Part shown: in pieces, positions 9,511 to 17,334 of the stretch
Layout: the number at the start of each line of letters is the position of its first letter
Position numbering within the stretch: the first letter of the stretch is position 1
Origin: Bradyrhizobium sp. 200
Lineage (GTDB): Bacteria; Pseudomonadota; Alphaproteobacteria; Rhizobiales; Xanthobacteraceae
NCBI RefSeq assembly: GCF_023100945.1
Contig: NZ_CP064689.1
Span: forward strand, 1,408,001-1,472,000
Direction of reading: 5' to 3'
DNA: 64,000 nucleotides
The notes under the pieces: generated by a model
Database searches by the model: none
Told to the model about the DNA's origin: nothing
The model's input: only the letters and a program-made list of their open reading frames with translations
Made by a program: the position numbers and the translations under genes

Positions 9511-10587
9511 ATGGCGGCCACGCGGATCGACTGCGATATTCATCCCGCGGTGGGCGGAACCCGCACCACGTTGCTGCCCTATCTCGACGACCACTGGAAA
9601 GAGCAGGTGGTCAGTCGCGCCATCGACGGCCTCGATCTCAACTCCTATCCCCCCAACATGCCGTTCTCGGGCCGCGCCGATTGGCGGCCGGCCCAAGACA
9701 AACCTGGCAGCGGCAAGCCCGGCAGCGAACTTGCGATGGTGCAGCGCGGCGCGTTCGACCAGCTCGGTTCGAGCCATGCGATCTGCAACGTCGTCTACGG
9801 CGCGCAAGCGGTGTTCGATTCCTATATGGCGGCTGGCTTCTGCAAGGCGATCAACGACTGGATCGCGGCCGAATGGCTGTCGAAGGATCCGCGGCTGAGC
9901 GCCTCGATCGTCGTGCCGATGCAGGCGCCGGATCTGGCGGTGGAAGAAATCGAGCGGCGCGCGGGGGACAACCGCTTCGTCTCCGTGCTGGTGCTGGCGC
10001 AGGGCGAGACGCTGCTCGGACGCCGGCACTACTGGCCGGTCTGGCAGGCCGCCGAGAAATACAAGCTCCCGGTCGCGATCCATGCCGGCAGCGCCTATCG
10101 CACAGCGCCGAGTTCGATCGGCTGGCCGTCCTATCGTTACGAATATTATCTCGCCGAAGCGCAGGCGTTTCAGGCCCAGATATTGAGCCTGATCTATGAA
10201 GGCGTGTTCGGCAAATTCCCTGATCTCAAAGTCGTGCTGATGGAGTCGGGTGTGAGCTGGCTGCCCGCCTTCATGTGGCGCGCCAACAAGACCTGGCGCG
10301 GCGTGCGTGTCGAGGTGCCCTGGGTCGAGCGCGAGCCGGCGTCGATCATCCGCGACCATATCCGCGTCACCATGCAGCCGTTCGACGGCCCGCCGGATGC
10401 CGCAGGCATAGCCGACGTGATCGAGCAGATCGGCTCCGACAAGATGTTCCTGTTTGCGTCGGACTATCCGCACTGGCAGTTCGACGGCGACGACCCGATG
10501 CCGCCGCATCTTCCCGCCAGCATTGTTTCGCGCATGTGCGCCGACAATCCGTTAGAGACCTTTCCGCGGCTGAAGCTTGCCGCGTAG
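9511..10587 (+). CDS. Amidohydrolase family 2 (ACMSD-like metal-dependent hydrolase)
   Basis: 358 aa from the ATG at 9511 (AGGAAG upstream). TIM-barrel amidohydrolase signs: metal-binding D-x-H in IDCDIHP at the N-terminus, His in VAIHAG mid-protein, and Asp in FASDYPHWQ near the C-terminus. Relatives are decarboxylases or hydrolases of aromatic and heterocyclic acids. It heads an operon with a second amidohydrolase (25 nt later) and a Rieske protein, which suggests degradation of a cyclic compound. Substrate is not deducible. Confidence 0.85.
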   Translation: MAATRIDCDIHPAVGGTRTTLLPYLDDHWKEQVVSRAIDGLDLNSYPPNMPFSGRADWRPAQDKPGSGKPGSELAMVQRGAFDQLGSSHAICNVVYGAQAVFDSYMAAGFCKAINDWIAAEWLSKDPRLSASIVVPMQAPDLAVEEIERRAGDNRFVSVLVLAQGETLLGRRHYWPVWQAAEKYKLPVAIHAGSAYRTAPSSIGWPSYRYEYYLAEAQAFQAQILSLIYEGVFGKFPDLKVVLMESGVSWLPAFMWRANKTWRGVRVEVPWVEREPASIIRDHIRVTMQPFDGPPDAAGIADVIEQIGSDKMFLFASDYPHWQFDGDDPMPPHLPASIVSRMCADNPLETFPRLKLAA

Positions 10588-10612
10588 CATTCGAATATCG
10601 AAGGAGGATCGC

Positions 10613-11725
10613 ATGAGTGATGTCATCGACCGCCCCGTCCTTGAACAGGAAGTCGCCGCCAGGAGCCGCTTGCGCATCATCGATTGCGACGTGCATCCGA
10701 GCATCCATGCGCATGCCGATATCGAGCAGTTCCTGCCGAAACGCTGGCAGGAGCATTTGCGGACCTATGGCAGCCATCTGCGCACGCCCTATATCGGCAC
10801 CACGCCCTATCCGCGCTCTTCGCCGCTGATCGCGCGCCGCGATGCCTGGCCGCCGACCGGCGGGCCTCCGGGCTCCGATCTCGATTTCATGCGCAAGCAG
10901 CATCTCGATCCGCTCGATATCGAGTACGGCATTTTGCAGGTGCTCGATCTCTTCATCTTCTCGCAGCAGAACCTGGAATTCGGTGCCGCGATCCAGCGCG
11001 CCATCAACGACTGGCAGCTCGCATTCTGGTCCGACCGCGATCCGCGGCTGAAGGCCTCGATCCTCGCCGGCCAGGACGATACGCAGTTCGCGATCGCCGA
11101 GATCGAGCGTTGCGCCAAGATCGGCCGCTATGTGCAGATCAACGTCTGCCCGCGCGCCAACGAGCCGCTCGGCCGCCGCCGCTACTGGCCGATCTATGCG
11201 CGCGCGCAGGAACTCGGCCTGCCGCTCGGCATTCACGTCGGCGGCTATGGCGGGCATGCGCCGACCGGCGGCGGCTGGCCGTCCTATTACGTCGAGGAGC
11301 ACCAGTCGAACGCGCACACCATGGCGGCGCAGCTCACCAGCCTCGTGCTCGAAGGCGTGCCGGAGCGCTTCCCGAACTTGAAAATCGTCTTCATCGAAGG
11401 CGGCTTTGGCTGGATCCCGTCGGCCACCTGGCGGATGGACCGGCACTTTGAAAGTTTCCGCAGCGAGGTGCCGCATCTGAGGCGCCGGCCTTCGGAATAT
11501 GTGAAGGAGCATTTCTGGTTCACCACCCAGCCGATCGATGAGCCGGATGAAGCAAAACATCTGCGCGCGCTGATCGAATGGGTCGGCGTCGACCGCCTGC
11601 TGTTCTCGTCGGACTATCCGCACTGGGACTTCGACGATCCGCGCTACGCCTTCAGGACGCCGCTGACGGAAGTCGAGCGCCGGAAGATCTTCAACACCAA
11701 CGCGCGCGCAATCTACAAGTTCTGA
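10613..11725 (+). CDS. Amidohydrolase family 2, second copy
   Basis: 370 aa; the start at 10613 follows a near-perfect AAGGAGG site. Same fold and motifs as its upstream neighbour: IIDCDVHPS, GIHVGGYGG, and LFSSDYPHWDFDDP, with the shared WPSY...EY/EEH stretch. The two are diverged paralogues rather than a recent duplication. Together they may form a hetero-oligomer or act on successive intermediates; this is inference from the tight operon. Confidence 0.85.
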   Translation: MSDVIDRPVLEQEVAARSRLRIIDCDVHPSIHAHADIEQFLPKRWQEHLRTYGSHLRTPYIGTTPYPRSSPLIARRDAWPPTGGPPGSDLDFMRKQHLDPLDIEYGILQVLDLFIFSQQNLEFGAAIQRAINDWQLAFWSDRDPRLKASILAGQDDTQFAIAEIERCAKIGRYVQINVCPRANEPLGRRRYWPIYARAQELGLPLGIHVGGYGGHAPTGGGWPSYYVEEHQSNAHTMAAQLTSLVLEGVPERFPNLKIVFIEGGFGWIPSATWRMDRHFESFRSEVPHLRRRPSEYVKEHFWFTTQPIDEPDEAKHLRALIEWVGVDRLLFSSDYPHWDFDDPRYAFRTPLTEVERRKIFNTNARAIYKF

Positions 11726-11741
11726 TCGCAGTCGAGACAGC

Positions 11742-12155
11742 ATGGCCCGGCACATCATCGCGCGTACGTCGGAGATTCCACCAGGCGGCAACAAGGTTGT
11801 CGAGATCAACGGCCGCGACATCGTCGTGTTTCAGGTCAACGGCGAGTACTTCGCGCTGCTCAATCGCTGTCCGCACGCCGGCGCGCCGCTGCAAAAAGCC
11901 GCCTGCGTGGCGCGGCTGACGTCGAAGGAGCCCGGCGTCTACGAACGCTCGCGGGTCGGGGAGTTGCTCCGTTGCGCCTGGCATGGCTGGGAGTTCGACA
12001 TGCGCAACGGCCAATCCTGGTTCGACCCCCAGCGCGTCAAGATCAGGACCTATCCGGTCGCGGTCGAGAGTGGCGAGGAACTGCAGAAGGGCCCTTATGT
12101 GGCCGAGACGTTTCCGGTGCACGTCGAGGACAATTACGTGATTGTGGAGGTGTAG
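11742..12155 (+). CDS. Rieske [2Fe-2S] ferredoxin-like protein
   Basis: 137 aa. The Rieske ligands are present: C-P-H in LNRCPHAGAPL (about residues 45-47) and C-A-W-H in LLRCAWHGWEFDMRNGQ about 40 residues later. The insert between them (VARLTSKEPGVYERSRVGEL) is longer than in small ferredoxins. No membrane segment, so a soluble electron carrier or the stand-alone Rieske part of an oxygenase is likely. It lies 16 nt after the second amidohydrolase in the same operon; no oxygenase alpha subunit is visible here. Confidence 0.88.
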   Translation: MARHIIARTSEIPPGGNKVVEINGRDIVVFQVNGEYFALLNRCPHAGAPLQKAACVARLTSKEPGVYERSRVGELLRCAWHGWEFDMRNGQSWFDPQRVKIRTYPVAVESGEELQKGPYVAETFPVHVEDNYVIVEV

Positions 12156-12238
12156 CCGCACCGCATCTCGCAGGGTCGGCGAAAGCGCGGCATAACGGCC
12201 CGCACCTTTGGCTGAACTCCCTTTCGCGGGAGGTGGAT

Positions 12239-12769
12239 TTGACTCATCGCATGTTGTGCCTGCCGCCCTTGAAGATTCTCGCGTGGCTCGTCGGATTGCT
12301 ATGTCTGTCGGCCGCGGGAGCCGGCGCCGCGCATGCCTGCGCGTGCGATTCAATCTCGCCTGCCGAGGGCTTCGCACGCACTCAATACGTCTTCGTCGGC
12401 AAGGTGCTGGAAGTGAAAGGTCATACCTGGACCGTAGACGTCGATCGAGTCTGGAAGGGAGCCGACAAACTGGCCGCCCGCGTCAGGCTGCTGGACGTCT
12501 ACAAGGATATGGATTGCGAGTTTTACTTCGAACCGGGCCGCACCTACCTCTTTTTCGCGATCGTGGCGAAGAGCAGTCGCTATGTGTACTATCAACCCGA
12601 GGTGTGTAATTTGACCACCGCACTACGCTCGAAGCGCGTCGCCGGCCCGCACGGCGCGATCTGGCTTGAAGATTTGATCGTGGAGAATTACGGCCCTGGC
12701 GAGCCTCCGAGAGGCGAGGATCCGTGGAAACGCCTGCCGGCGGAGCACGACCGCGACGATCGAGACTGA
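12239..12769 (+). CDS. Exported TIMP/netrin-like (NTR) domain protein
   Basis: 176 aa from TTG at 12239, preferred because GGGAGG ends 5 nt before it; the ATG at 12251 is an alternative. A signal peptide (LKILAWLVGLLCLSAAG) ends at AHA with mature N-terminus C-A-C-D. A Cys-x-Cys start followed by YVFVGKVLEV, W-x-V-D-V-x-x-V-W-K-G and YLFFA is the pattern of tissue-inhibitor-of-metalloproteinase-like domains seen in bacteria. Cys also occur in DCEFY and EVCNL. It could instead be lipidated (AHAC). Function unknown. Confidence 0.65.
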   Translation: MTHRMLCLPPLKILAWLVGLLCLSAAGAGAAHACACDSISPAEGFARTQYVFVGKVLEVKGHTWTVDVDRVWKGADKLAARVRLLDVYKDMDCEFYFEPGRTYLFFAIVAKSSRYVYYQPEVCNLTTALRSKRVAGPHGAIWLEDLIVENYGPGEPPRGEDPWKRLPAEHDRDDRD

Positions 12770-12869
12770 CAGGCCGCCTGCATGGCCCGGCCGATCTGGC
12801 CGGTCCGGGAAGGTAACCTCAGCGCGAGATCGCGCCGAGGTCACCTGATGATATCAGCCGATACGCGGG

Positions 12870-13256
12870 TTAACCGCAGACCTGAACGGGCTGCCGCCGC
12901 CAGCCGTGGCTGGTGTGCACGCGTCGCTGCACCACGTAGCAGCCGCCATCGTCGTAATAGGTGTAGGGATCGTAGGCATAGTCGTCATAGTAATCGTACG
13001 GATAGAAGCCGTAGCCTAGCCCGGAGCCGAACGCGAAGCGGTGCCCATAACCGCCATGGAATCCACGGCCGAAGCCGCCATTGTGGTATCCACCGGCGAA
13101 GCCGCCGCCGTGAAAACCGCCACCACCGCCGCCGAAACCGCCGCCGCCATGGCCACCGCCGCCTCCACCTCCGCCGCCGCGCGCCAACGCCATCGTTGGT
13201 GAAACCAGACTCAGGCTCGCAACCGCCAATAACGCGATCAAACTCTTGCGCACCAT
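12870..13256 (-). CDS. Gly/His-rich exported protein
   Basis: 128 aa from the ATG at 13256 (GGAG 7 nt upstream; a GTG at 13262 is less likely). Signal peptide MVRKSLIALLAVASLSLVS with cleavage near ALA-RG. Then about 45 residues of almost pure Gly with His/Phe, an Asp/Tyr-rich stretch (YDYYDDYAYDPYTYYDD) and a C-terminal CYVVQRRVHTSHGW...VQVCG with two Cys. Such proteins are common and unexplained in rhizobia; a surface or metal-binding role is a guess. Confidence 0.8.
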   Translation of the reverse strand: MVRKSLIALLAVASLSLVSPTMALARGGGGGGGGGHGGGGFGGGGGGFHGGGFAGGYHNGGFGRGFHGGYGHRFAFGSGLGYGFYPYDYYDDYAYDPYTYYDDGGCYVVQRRVHTSHGWRRQPVQVCG

Positions 13257-13420
13257 AACCACTCTCCGTCAGATCTCGCTCCCAACCGCGATACTTCCGA
13301 GGTGGCGATCGTTTTTCGAATTCGCTATCGCGGTCGACGCGTTTGCCGCTCAACTGTTCGCGATGCCTGACTAAAAAAATTTTTAAGAACGCGGAGCGAC
13401 CAGGTACACCCTTGCCGAAA

Positions 13421-14029
13421 TCAGGCAATCTTCTCCGTCAGCCCATCGATCATCGCACGCACGATGGCTCCGATCTCGTTGCGCAACGCCTCGACTGGCA
13501 CCGCGATCAGCTTCTGTTCGAGGCCGAGCAGCACCATGCCGTGAACGGCCGAGAAAAGACTTCGCGCCGTCACGCCCAGCTCAGTCGGCGTTCGCTCCGG
13601 AAACAGTTCAGCGAGCGGGCGATAGATATGGCGGAACAGATCCATCTGTTCGCTGATCGCCCATTCCGGAACCGGCTTGCCCGGCGCCATCCGGTGTTCG
13701 AACAGCGCGCGCCACAGTTCGAGATTTTCAGCGGCGAAGTCGCAATAGGCGACCGCGATGCGAACGAGTGTCTCCCGCGGTGAGGCCGGGCTATCGCTTT
13801 CTGCTGCGGTGAGCGCGGCGTCGAGCCGCCCTAGCGTTCGCGACCCCACCCGCAGGATCAGTTCGTCCACGTCCTCGACGAGATTGTAGACCGCGCCGTT
13901 GGCGACGCCGATTTCCCGCGCCAGCTCCCGCGTCTTCAGACCGGCCAACCCGCCCGCGGACATGCTTCTTTCTGCCGCCAGGATCAATTCTTCCCTGAAT
14001 TTTGCTCGTCTTTCCAGTGTTTTAGACAT
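13421..14029 (-). CDS. TetR-family transcriptional repressor
   Basis: 202 aa. N-terminal helix-turn-helix: ILAAERSMSAGGLAGLKTRE then AREIGVANGAVYNLVEDVDE, the standard TetR DNA-binding domain, with a ligand-binding helical domain to the C-terminus (LELWRALFEHRM). It is divergent from pspA-yiaA; three 13-bp palindromes fill the shared 104-bp gap, so it probably represses itself and that operon. The inducer is unknown. Confidence 0.88.
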   Translation of the reverse strand: MSKTLERRAKFREELILAAERSMSAGGLAGLKTRELAREIGVANGAVYNLVEDVDELILRVGSRTLGRLDAALTAAESDSPASPRETLVRIAVAYCDFAAENLELWRALFEHRMAPGKPVPEWAISEQMDLFRHIYRPLAELFPERTPTELGVTARSLFSAVHGMVLLGLEQKLIAVPVEALRNEIGAIVRAMIDGLTEKIA

Positions 14030-14044
14030 TATTTACCAATTTCT

Positions 14045-14115
14045 TGAGCGTTGCTCAAAATAGTTCTTGAGCAACGCTCACGTTGGTGCTACAAGTAATT
14101 CATGAGCGATGCTCA
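14045..14115. promoter_or_regulatory. Triple palindromic operator TGAGC-N3-GCTCA
   Basis: Three perfect 13-bp palindromes of form TGAGCnnnGCTCA lie at 14045-14057 (spacer GTT), 14068-14080 (AAC) and 14103-14115 (GAT) between tetR and pspA. Starts are 23 and 35 bp apart. Half-site identity is complete in all six halves. This is the expected binding site of the adjacent TetR protein; binding is inferred. Confidence 0.8.
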
Positions 14116-14133
14116 TAACACAGGGAGCTACCA

Positions 14134-14829
14134 ATGTTCAAAACTGTTTTGACGCTCTTTCGGGGCAGCGTGGCTGCCGCGGGGGAAGAACTGGAAGACC
14201 GCTCGGCGCTTCTCATTCTCGACCAGCAGATGCGCGATGCGGCTTCGGCCGTCGAACGTTCCAAGCGCGCGCTGGCGCTGGCGATCGCGGGCGACCAGCA
14301 GGAAGGCCGCCGTCTCGCCGCCACCAACGCCCGGATCGCCGATCTCGAAGTCCGCGCCACCGCCGCCCTCGATGGCGGCCGGGAAGATCTCGCCCGCGAG
14401 GCGGCACAGTCGATCGCCAATCTCGAGGCCGACCGCGACGCTGCGATGACCGCGCGAACCCTGTTCGCGTCCGAAATCGCGCGGCTCAAGCGCCACGTTT
14501 CCAATGCCGAGGCACGGATCACCGAGCTCGATCGAGGCCGTCGCATCGCCCGCGCCTCGGAAGCGGTGCGCGCACTGCGCAGGGGCGGCATCGAAGCCGC
14601 GCGTCCCTACGAGTCCACGCTGCCGGAAGCGGAGAACACGCTGAAGCGTCTGCGCGAACGGCAGATCGAGGCCCAGGCCGCCTCCGACGCGCTGATCGAA
14701 CTCGATGCCGCCAGCGGACCGCAGGCGACCGCCGAGAAACTCGCCGAACAGGGCTTCGGCCCACGGCTGAAATCAACCGCGGACGACGTGCTCGCGCGGC
14801 TGAACGCCAAACGCACGCAAGCTGCCTGA
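14134..14829 (+). CDS. PspA/IM30-family coiled-coil protein
   Basis: 231 aa, almost entirely charged amphipathic helix: MFKTVLTLFRGSVAAAGEEL at the N-terminus, then heptad-like coils (ALLILDQQMRDAASAVERSK; LRERQIEAQAASDALIEL). This matches PspA/Vipp1, membrane-associated ESCRT-III-like proteins that protect damaged inner membranes. GGGAG precedes the ATG. The operon continues 42 nt later with a YiaA-type protein, and divergent tetR with three operators suggests stress-induced expression through TetR rather than the sigma-54/PspF control known in enterics. Confidence 0.8.
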   Translation: MFKTVLTLFRGSVAAAGEELEDRSALLILDQQMRDAASAVERSKRALALAIAGDQQEGRRLAATNARIADLEVRATAALDGGREDLAREAAQSIANLEADRDAAMTARTLFASEIARLKRHVSNAEARITELDRGRRIARASEAVRALRRGGIEAARPYESTLPEAENTLKRLRERQIEAQAASDALIELDAASGPQATAEKLAEQGFGPRLKSTADDVLARLNAKRTQAA

Positions 14830-14871
14830 AACTGAATTTGATCGATTAACCCATATCAACAGGAGATTATC

Positions 14872-15147
14872 ATGAACCAGAACGTCCAACCCCACAGCGG
14901 TGCCTGGGTTACCTTTACTTACGTTTCATTTTCCGCTTCGGCCTTCATGGTCGCTGTCGGCGTGTTCTTCCTGCCGCTCGATCTCTGGATCAAGGGCTAT
15001 CTCGCGATGGGCATCGTCATGCTCGTCCAGTCCTGCGTCACCCTGACCAAGACCGTTCGCGACATGCACGAGAGCGGCAAGATGGTGAACCGCATCGAGG
15101 ACGCCAAGGCCGAACGGCTGCTGATGGAAGTTTCCAAAGCCGCTTAA
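14872..15147 (+). CDS. YiaA/YiaB-family inner-membrane protein
   Basis: 91 aa with two membrane helices (about 12-33 and 40-61) separated by a short loop, the YiaAB two-helix domain, and a charged cytoplasmic tail (MHESGKMVNRIEDAKAERLL). The ribosome site is AGGAG. It is probably co-transcribed with the PspA-like gene and may anchor or sense membrane stress; this is inference. Its final codons are the first copy of a 17-bp minisatellite, and its last 22 codons recur as a fragment at 15989-16054. Confidence 0.85.
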   Translation: MNQNVQPHSGAWVTFTYVSFSASAFMVAVGVFFLPLDLWIKGYLAMGIVMLVQSCVTLTKTVRDMHESGKMVNRIEDAKAERLLMEVSKAA

Positions 15148-15198
15148 TTTCCAAGGCAGCCTGATCTCCAAGGCTGCTTGGTTTCCAAGGCCGCGTAA
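15131..15198 (+). repeat. 17-bp minisatellite, cluster 1 (four copies)
   Basis: Four head-to-tail 17-bp units of consensus TTTCCAAGGCYGCNTRA at 15131-15147, 15148-15164, 15165-15181 and 15182-15198. The first unit is the 3' end of the YiaA-type gene with its TAA; units 2 and 4 also end in stop-like TGA and TAA. A homologous four-copy cluster is at 16038-16104. Confidence 0.85.
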
Positions 15199-15347
15199 CC
15201 TGTGACGCGGTGCTGGCGAAGGCGGGCGGCGGGTGTTTCGGCATCCGCCGTCCGTCGGCGGCCATAGCTCCAGATCTCTGGCGGCATGATCCGGAAATCG
15301 TTGCAGGCCGGCATCGCATCGGAAGACTCAAAGAAGGATCGACTTCA

Positions 15348-15764
15348 ATGAAACGAACCGTGATGTTTCTTCTGCTGGGGCCCTCGCTGGTCGCGCTTGC
15401 GGTGTGGATGGTTGCTGTCGCGATCGCGGGTCGGATCGACGACGCTTTCGTTGCACTATGCACAACGGCGTCCTTTCTGCTCACCTTGCCGGTATCGGCG
15501 ATCACAGGGCTCGTGGACGGGTATCTTGCACCGACCTTGCCGGCGCCCTTCAGGGCGCCTCTGACTGCAGCGATCGGCGCGGCTTTGGCCAGCGGCCTCG
15601 TTCTCGCTCTCTTCACGACGGCGTACGCGACGGCAGCGCCGCCGGAAGTCGTAAATGGCGCACTCTGCGCCGGCCTTTTCCTGCTGCTGCCGATGGGCGT
15701 GTGCTCGCTGTTGTCGAATGACATCGACCGGCAACGGCATTCGATTGAACCGGTCTGCGCGTGA
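15348..15764 (+). CDS. Small multi-pass membrane protein, hypothetical
   Basis: 138 aa from the ATG at 15348 (AAGGATC upstream). Four hydrophobic segments are visible: about 5-26, 36-52, 64-84 and 98-115, with short loops, so an inner-membrane protein. No motif or family recognised with certainty. It sits inside the first half of a duplicated block and is absent from the second half. Confidence 0.7.
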   Translation: MKRTVMFLLLGPSLVALAVWMVAVAIAGRIDDAFVALCTTASFLLTLPVSAITGLVDGYLAPTLPAPFRAPLTAAIGAALASGLVLALFTTAYATAAPPEVVNGALCAGLFLLLPMGVCSLLSNDIDRQRHSIEPVCA

Positions 15765-15855
15765 AGAAGTGACGTGCGGACCGCGTAACCCTGTTTCGCA
15801 CAATTATCGCCGCGCGAAGGCTTGATCCGGCCGGTATCCTCGGCGCTCCCTGTCA

Positions 15856-15960
15856 TGAATCATTTGACGTCGTCACTAAATGCATCGTTTACCGTCTCAC
15901 AACCTAAGAATGTTTGGCTCATAGCTCATTAACTGGCGCGGGCGCAGAAGTGCGGGGCGG
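15856..15960 (+). repeat. Duplicated intergenic segment, unit 1 tail
   Basis: This stretch (core CATCGTTTACC, later GGCTCATAGCTCATTAAC) is recognisably repeated at 16172-16270 (CATCGTTTACC, CACTCATGGCTCCTTAAC). With the minisatellite clusters and yiaA tails it defines a diverged tandem duplication. No gene was seen in it. Confidence 0.65.
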
Positions 15961-15988
15961 ATCAGGTTGCGCCGCGGAGAGCAGCCGT

Positions 15989-16054
15989 ATGGTGAACCGC
16001 ATGGAGGATGCCAAGGCCGAACGGCTGCTGATGGAAGTTTCCAAGGGTTCGTAA
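15989..16054 (+). pseudogene. 3' fragment of the YiaA-type gene
   Basis: The sequence ATGGTGAACCGCATGGAGGA and onward repeats the last 66 bases of the YiaA gene (15082-15147) with few changes, encoding MVNRMEDAKAERLLMEVSKG and ending in TAA. The two-helix membrane part is missing and no good ribosome site precedes it, so this is a gene fragment left by a partial tandem duplication. Confidence 0.8.
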
Positions 16055-16104
16055 TTTTCAGGCTTCGTAATTTCCAAGGCTTCATGATTTCCAAGGCCTC
16101 GTAA
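16038..16104 (+). repeat. 17-bp minisatellite, cluster 2 (four copies)
   Basis: Units at 16038-16054, 16055-16070 (one base short), 16071-16087 and 16088-16104, consensus TTTCCAAGGCTTCRTRA, ending TAA, TAA, TGA, TAA. It begins inside the duplicated yiaA tail exactly as cluster 1 does in the intact gene, and is followed by the same CCTGTGrCG sequence. Confidence 0.85.
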
Positions 16105-16284
16105 CCTGTGGCGAGGTCGTGGCGAAGGCAGGCGGCGGATGCTTTGGCATTCGCCGTTTGCCTGCCTCGCAGAATGTTTGACCTCACCAACACATCGTTT
16201 ACCCTCCGGCCACCGTAACGTGTCGCACTCATGGCTCCTTAACGGGCCCGGCGCACAAATCCGAACCGAGTGCGGGCAAGTGGC

Positions 16285-17334
16285 ATGGCGTTTATCTCGA
16301 GTGGCAATTCGGCGATCCGTCATGGGTTGGGGCAGGTCCGCTCCGCGGCCGGACGTCTGGGCGGCTATGGCGTGTTCTGGCTGAAGGCGCTGCGCCAGCC
16401 GACCATCGACCTCACCATTCGCACCCATGCCGGGCTGATCACGCGCATTGTCGAATTTCCCGGCCTGTCGCTTTCCGAAGCCGAACTCGGCGAACTGGTG
16501 TCGCAATTGCGCGTCGTGGCCGCCAGAACACTGCCCGAGGAAAGCCTCACCTACGGCATTTTTTCCGGCGAGCGCGAGCGGCTGTCGCGCGCCATCGTTA
16601 CGCTGATCTCCGAAGAAGCGACCGGACGTCCGATCGCCTTCAACGCGCTGTCGATGATGGAGGTCGAACTCGATGGCGAACCTGCGGAAGTCACCCATCT
16701 AGGTCTTGTCATGGTCGATCCCGACGAACGCGGGCAGGGGCTGTCCTGGGTTCTCTATGGCCTGACGGCGCTCGTTCTCTTTGTCCGTGACGGCTTGCGT
16801 CCGAAATGGATTTCGAACGTCACCCAGGTGCCGTCAGTCGTCGGCATGGTCAGCCAGACCTTCTCGGACGTTTTTCCGTCGCCGCATCCGGACTCGCGCC
16901 AGAGCTTTGCGCATCTCCAACTGGCGCGCGGCATCATGTCGCGTCATCGCGCCGTGTTCGGCGTGGGTGAGGAAGCAGGCTTCGATGAAGCCAGATTCGT
17001 CATCACCAATGCCTATACCGGTGGATCGGACGCGCTCAAGAAGACCTTCGAAGCCGCGCCAAAACATCGCGACGAGCAATATAACGCGTTTTGCGCCCGG
17101 GAGCTCGACTACGCCAGGGGCGATGATGTCCTGCAACTCGGCCGCATCGACCTTACAGGCGCGCGCCGCTATCTCCTGAGCGAAGTGCCCTCTGGTTCGC
17201 TGCCGGCGCTGCTCGCAACCGGCACCGCGTTGGCGCTGCAGCGGCTGGTGCTTCCCGCCGTTCACTGGATGGATGATACGCGGCCCTTCGGCATCTTGCG
17301 GCCGCGGACTTCCGGAAATGGGGGCGGCCCATGA
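16285..17334 (+). CDS. GNAT-fold acyltransferase-like protein, uncharacterised
   Basis: 349 aa from the ATG at 16285; the ribosome site is weak and a GTG at 16270 is possible. The central part has an acetyl-CoA-type loop VMVDPDERGQGLSWVLYG after a beta-rich stretch (FNALSMMEVELDG), the layout of GNAT motif A. The rest is not recognised; the C-terminus has LQRLVLPAVHWMDD. The stop overlaps the ATG of the next gene (ATGA), implying a coupled two-gene unit with a membrane protein. Substrate and partner are unknown. Confidence 0.7.
   Translation: MAFISSGNSAIRHGLGQVRSAAGRLGGYGVFWLKALRQPTIDLTIRTHAGLITRIVEFPGLSLSEAELGELVSQLRVVAARTLPEESLTYGIFSGERERLSRAIVTLISEEATGRPIAFNALSMMEVELDGEPAEVTHLGLVMVDPDERGQGLSWVLYGLTALVLFVRDGLRPKWISNVTQVPSVVGMVSQTFSDVFPSPHPDSRQSFAHLQLARGIMSRHRAVFGVGEEAGFDEARFVITNAYTGGSDALKKTFEAAPKHRDEQYNAFCARELDYARGDDVLQLGRIDLTGARRYLLSEVPSGSLPALLATGTALALQRLVLPAVHWMDDTRPFGILRPRTSGNGGGP

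Noticed and set aside
15131..16104. CRISPR-like array
   Set aside because: The 17-bp units abut without spacers and there are no cas genes; they are a minisatellite.
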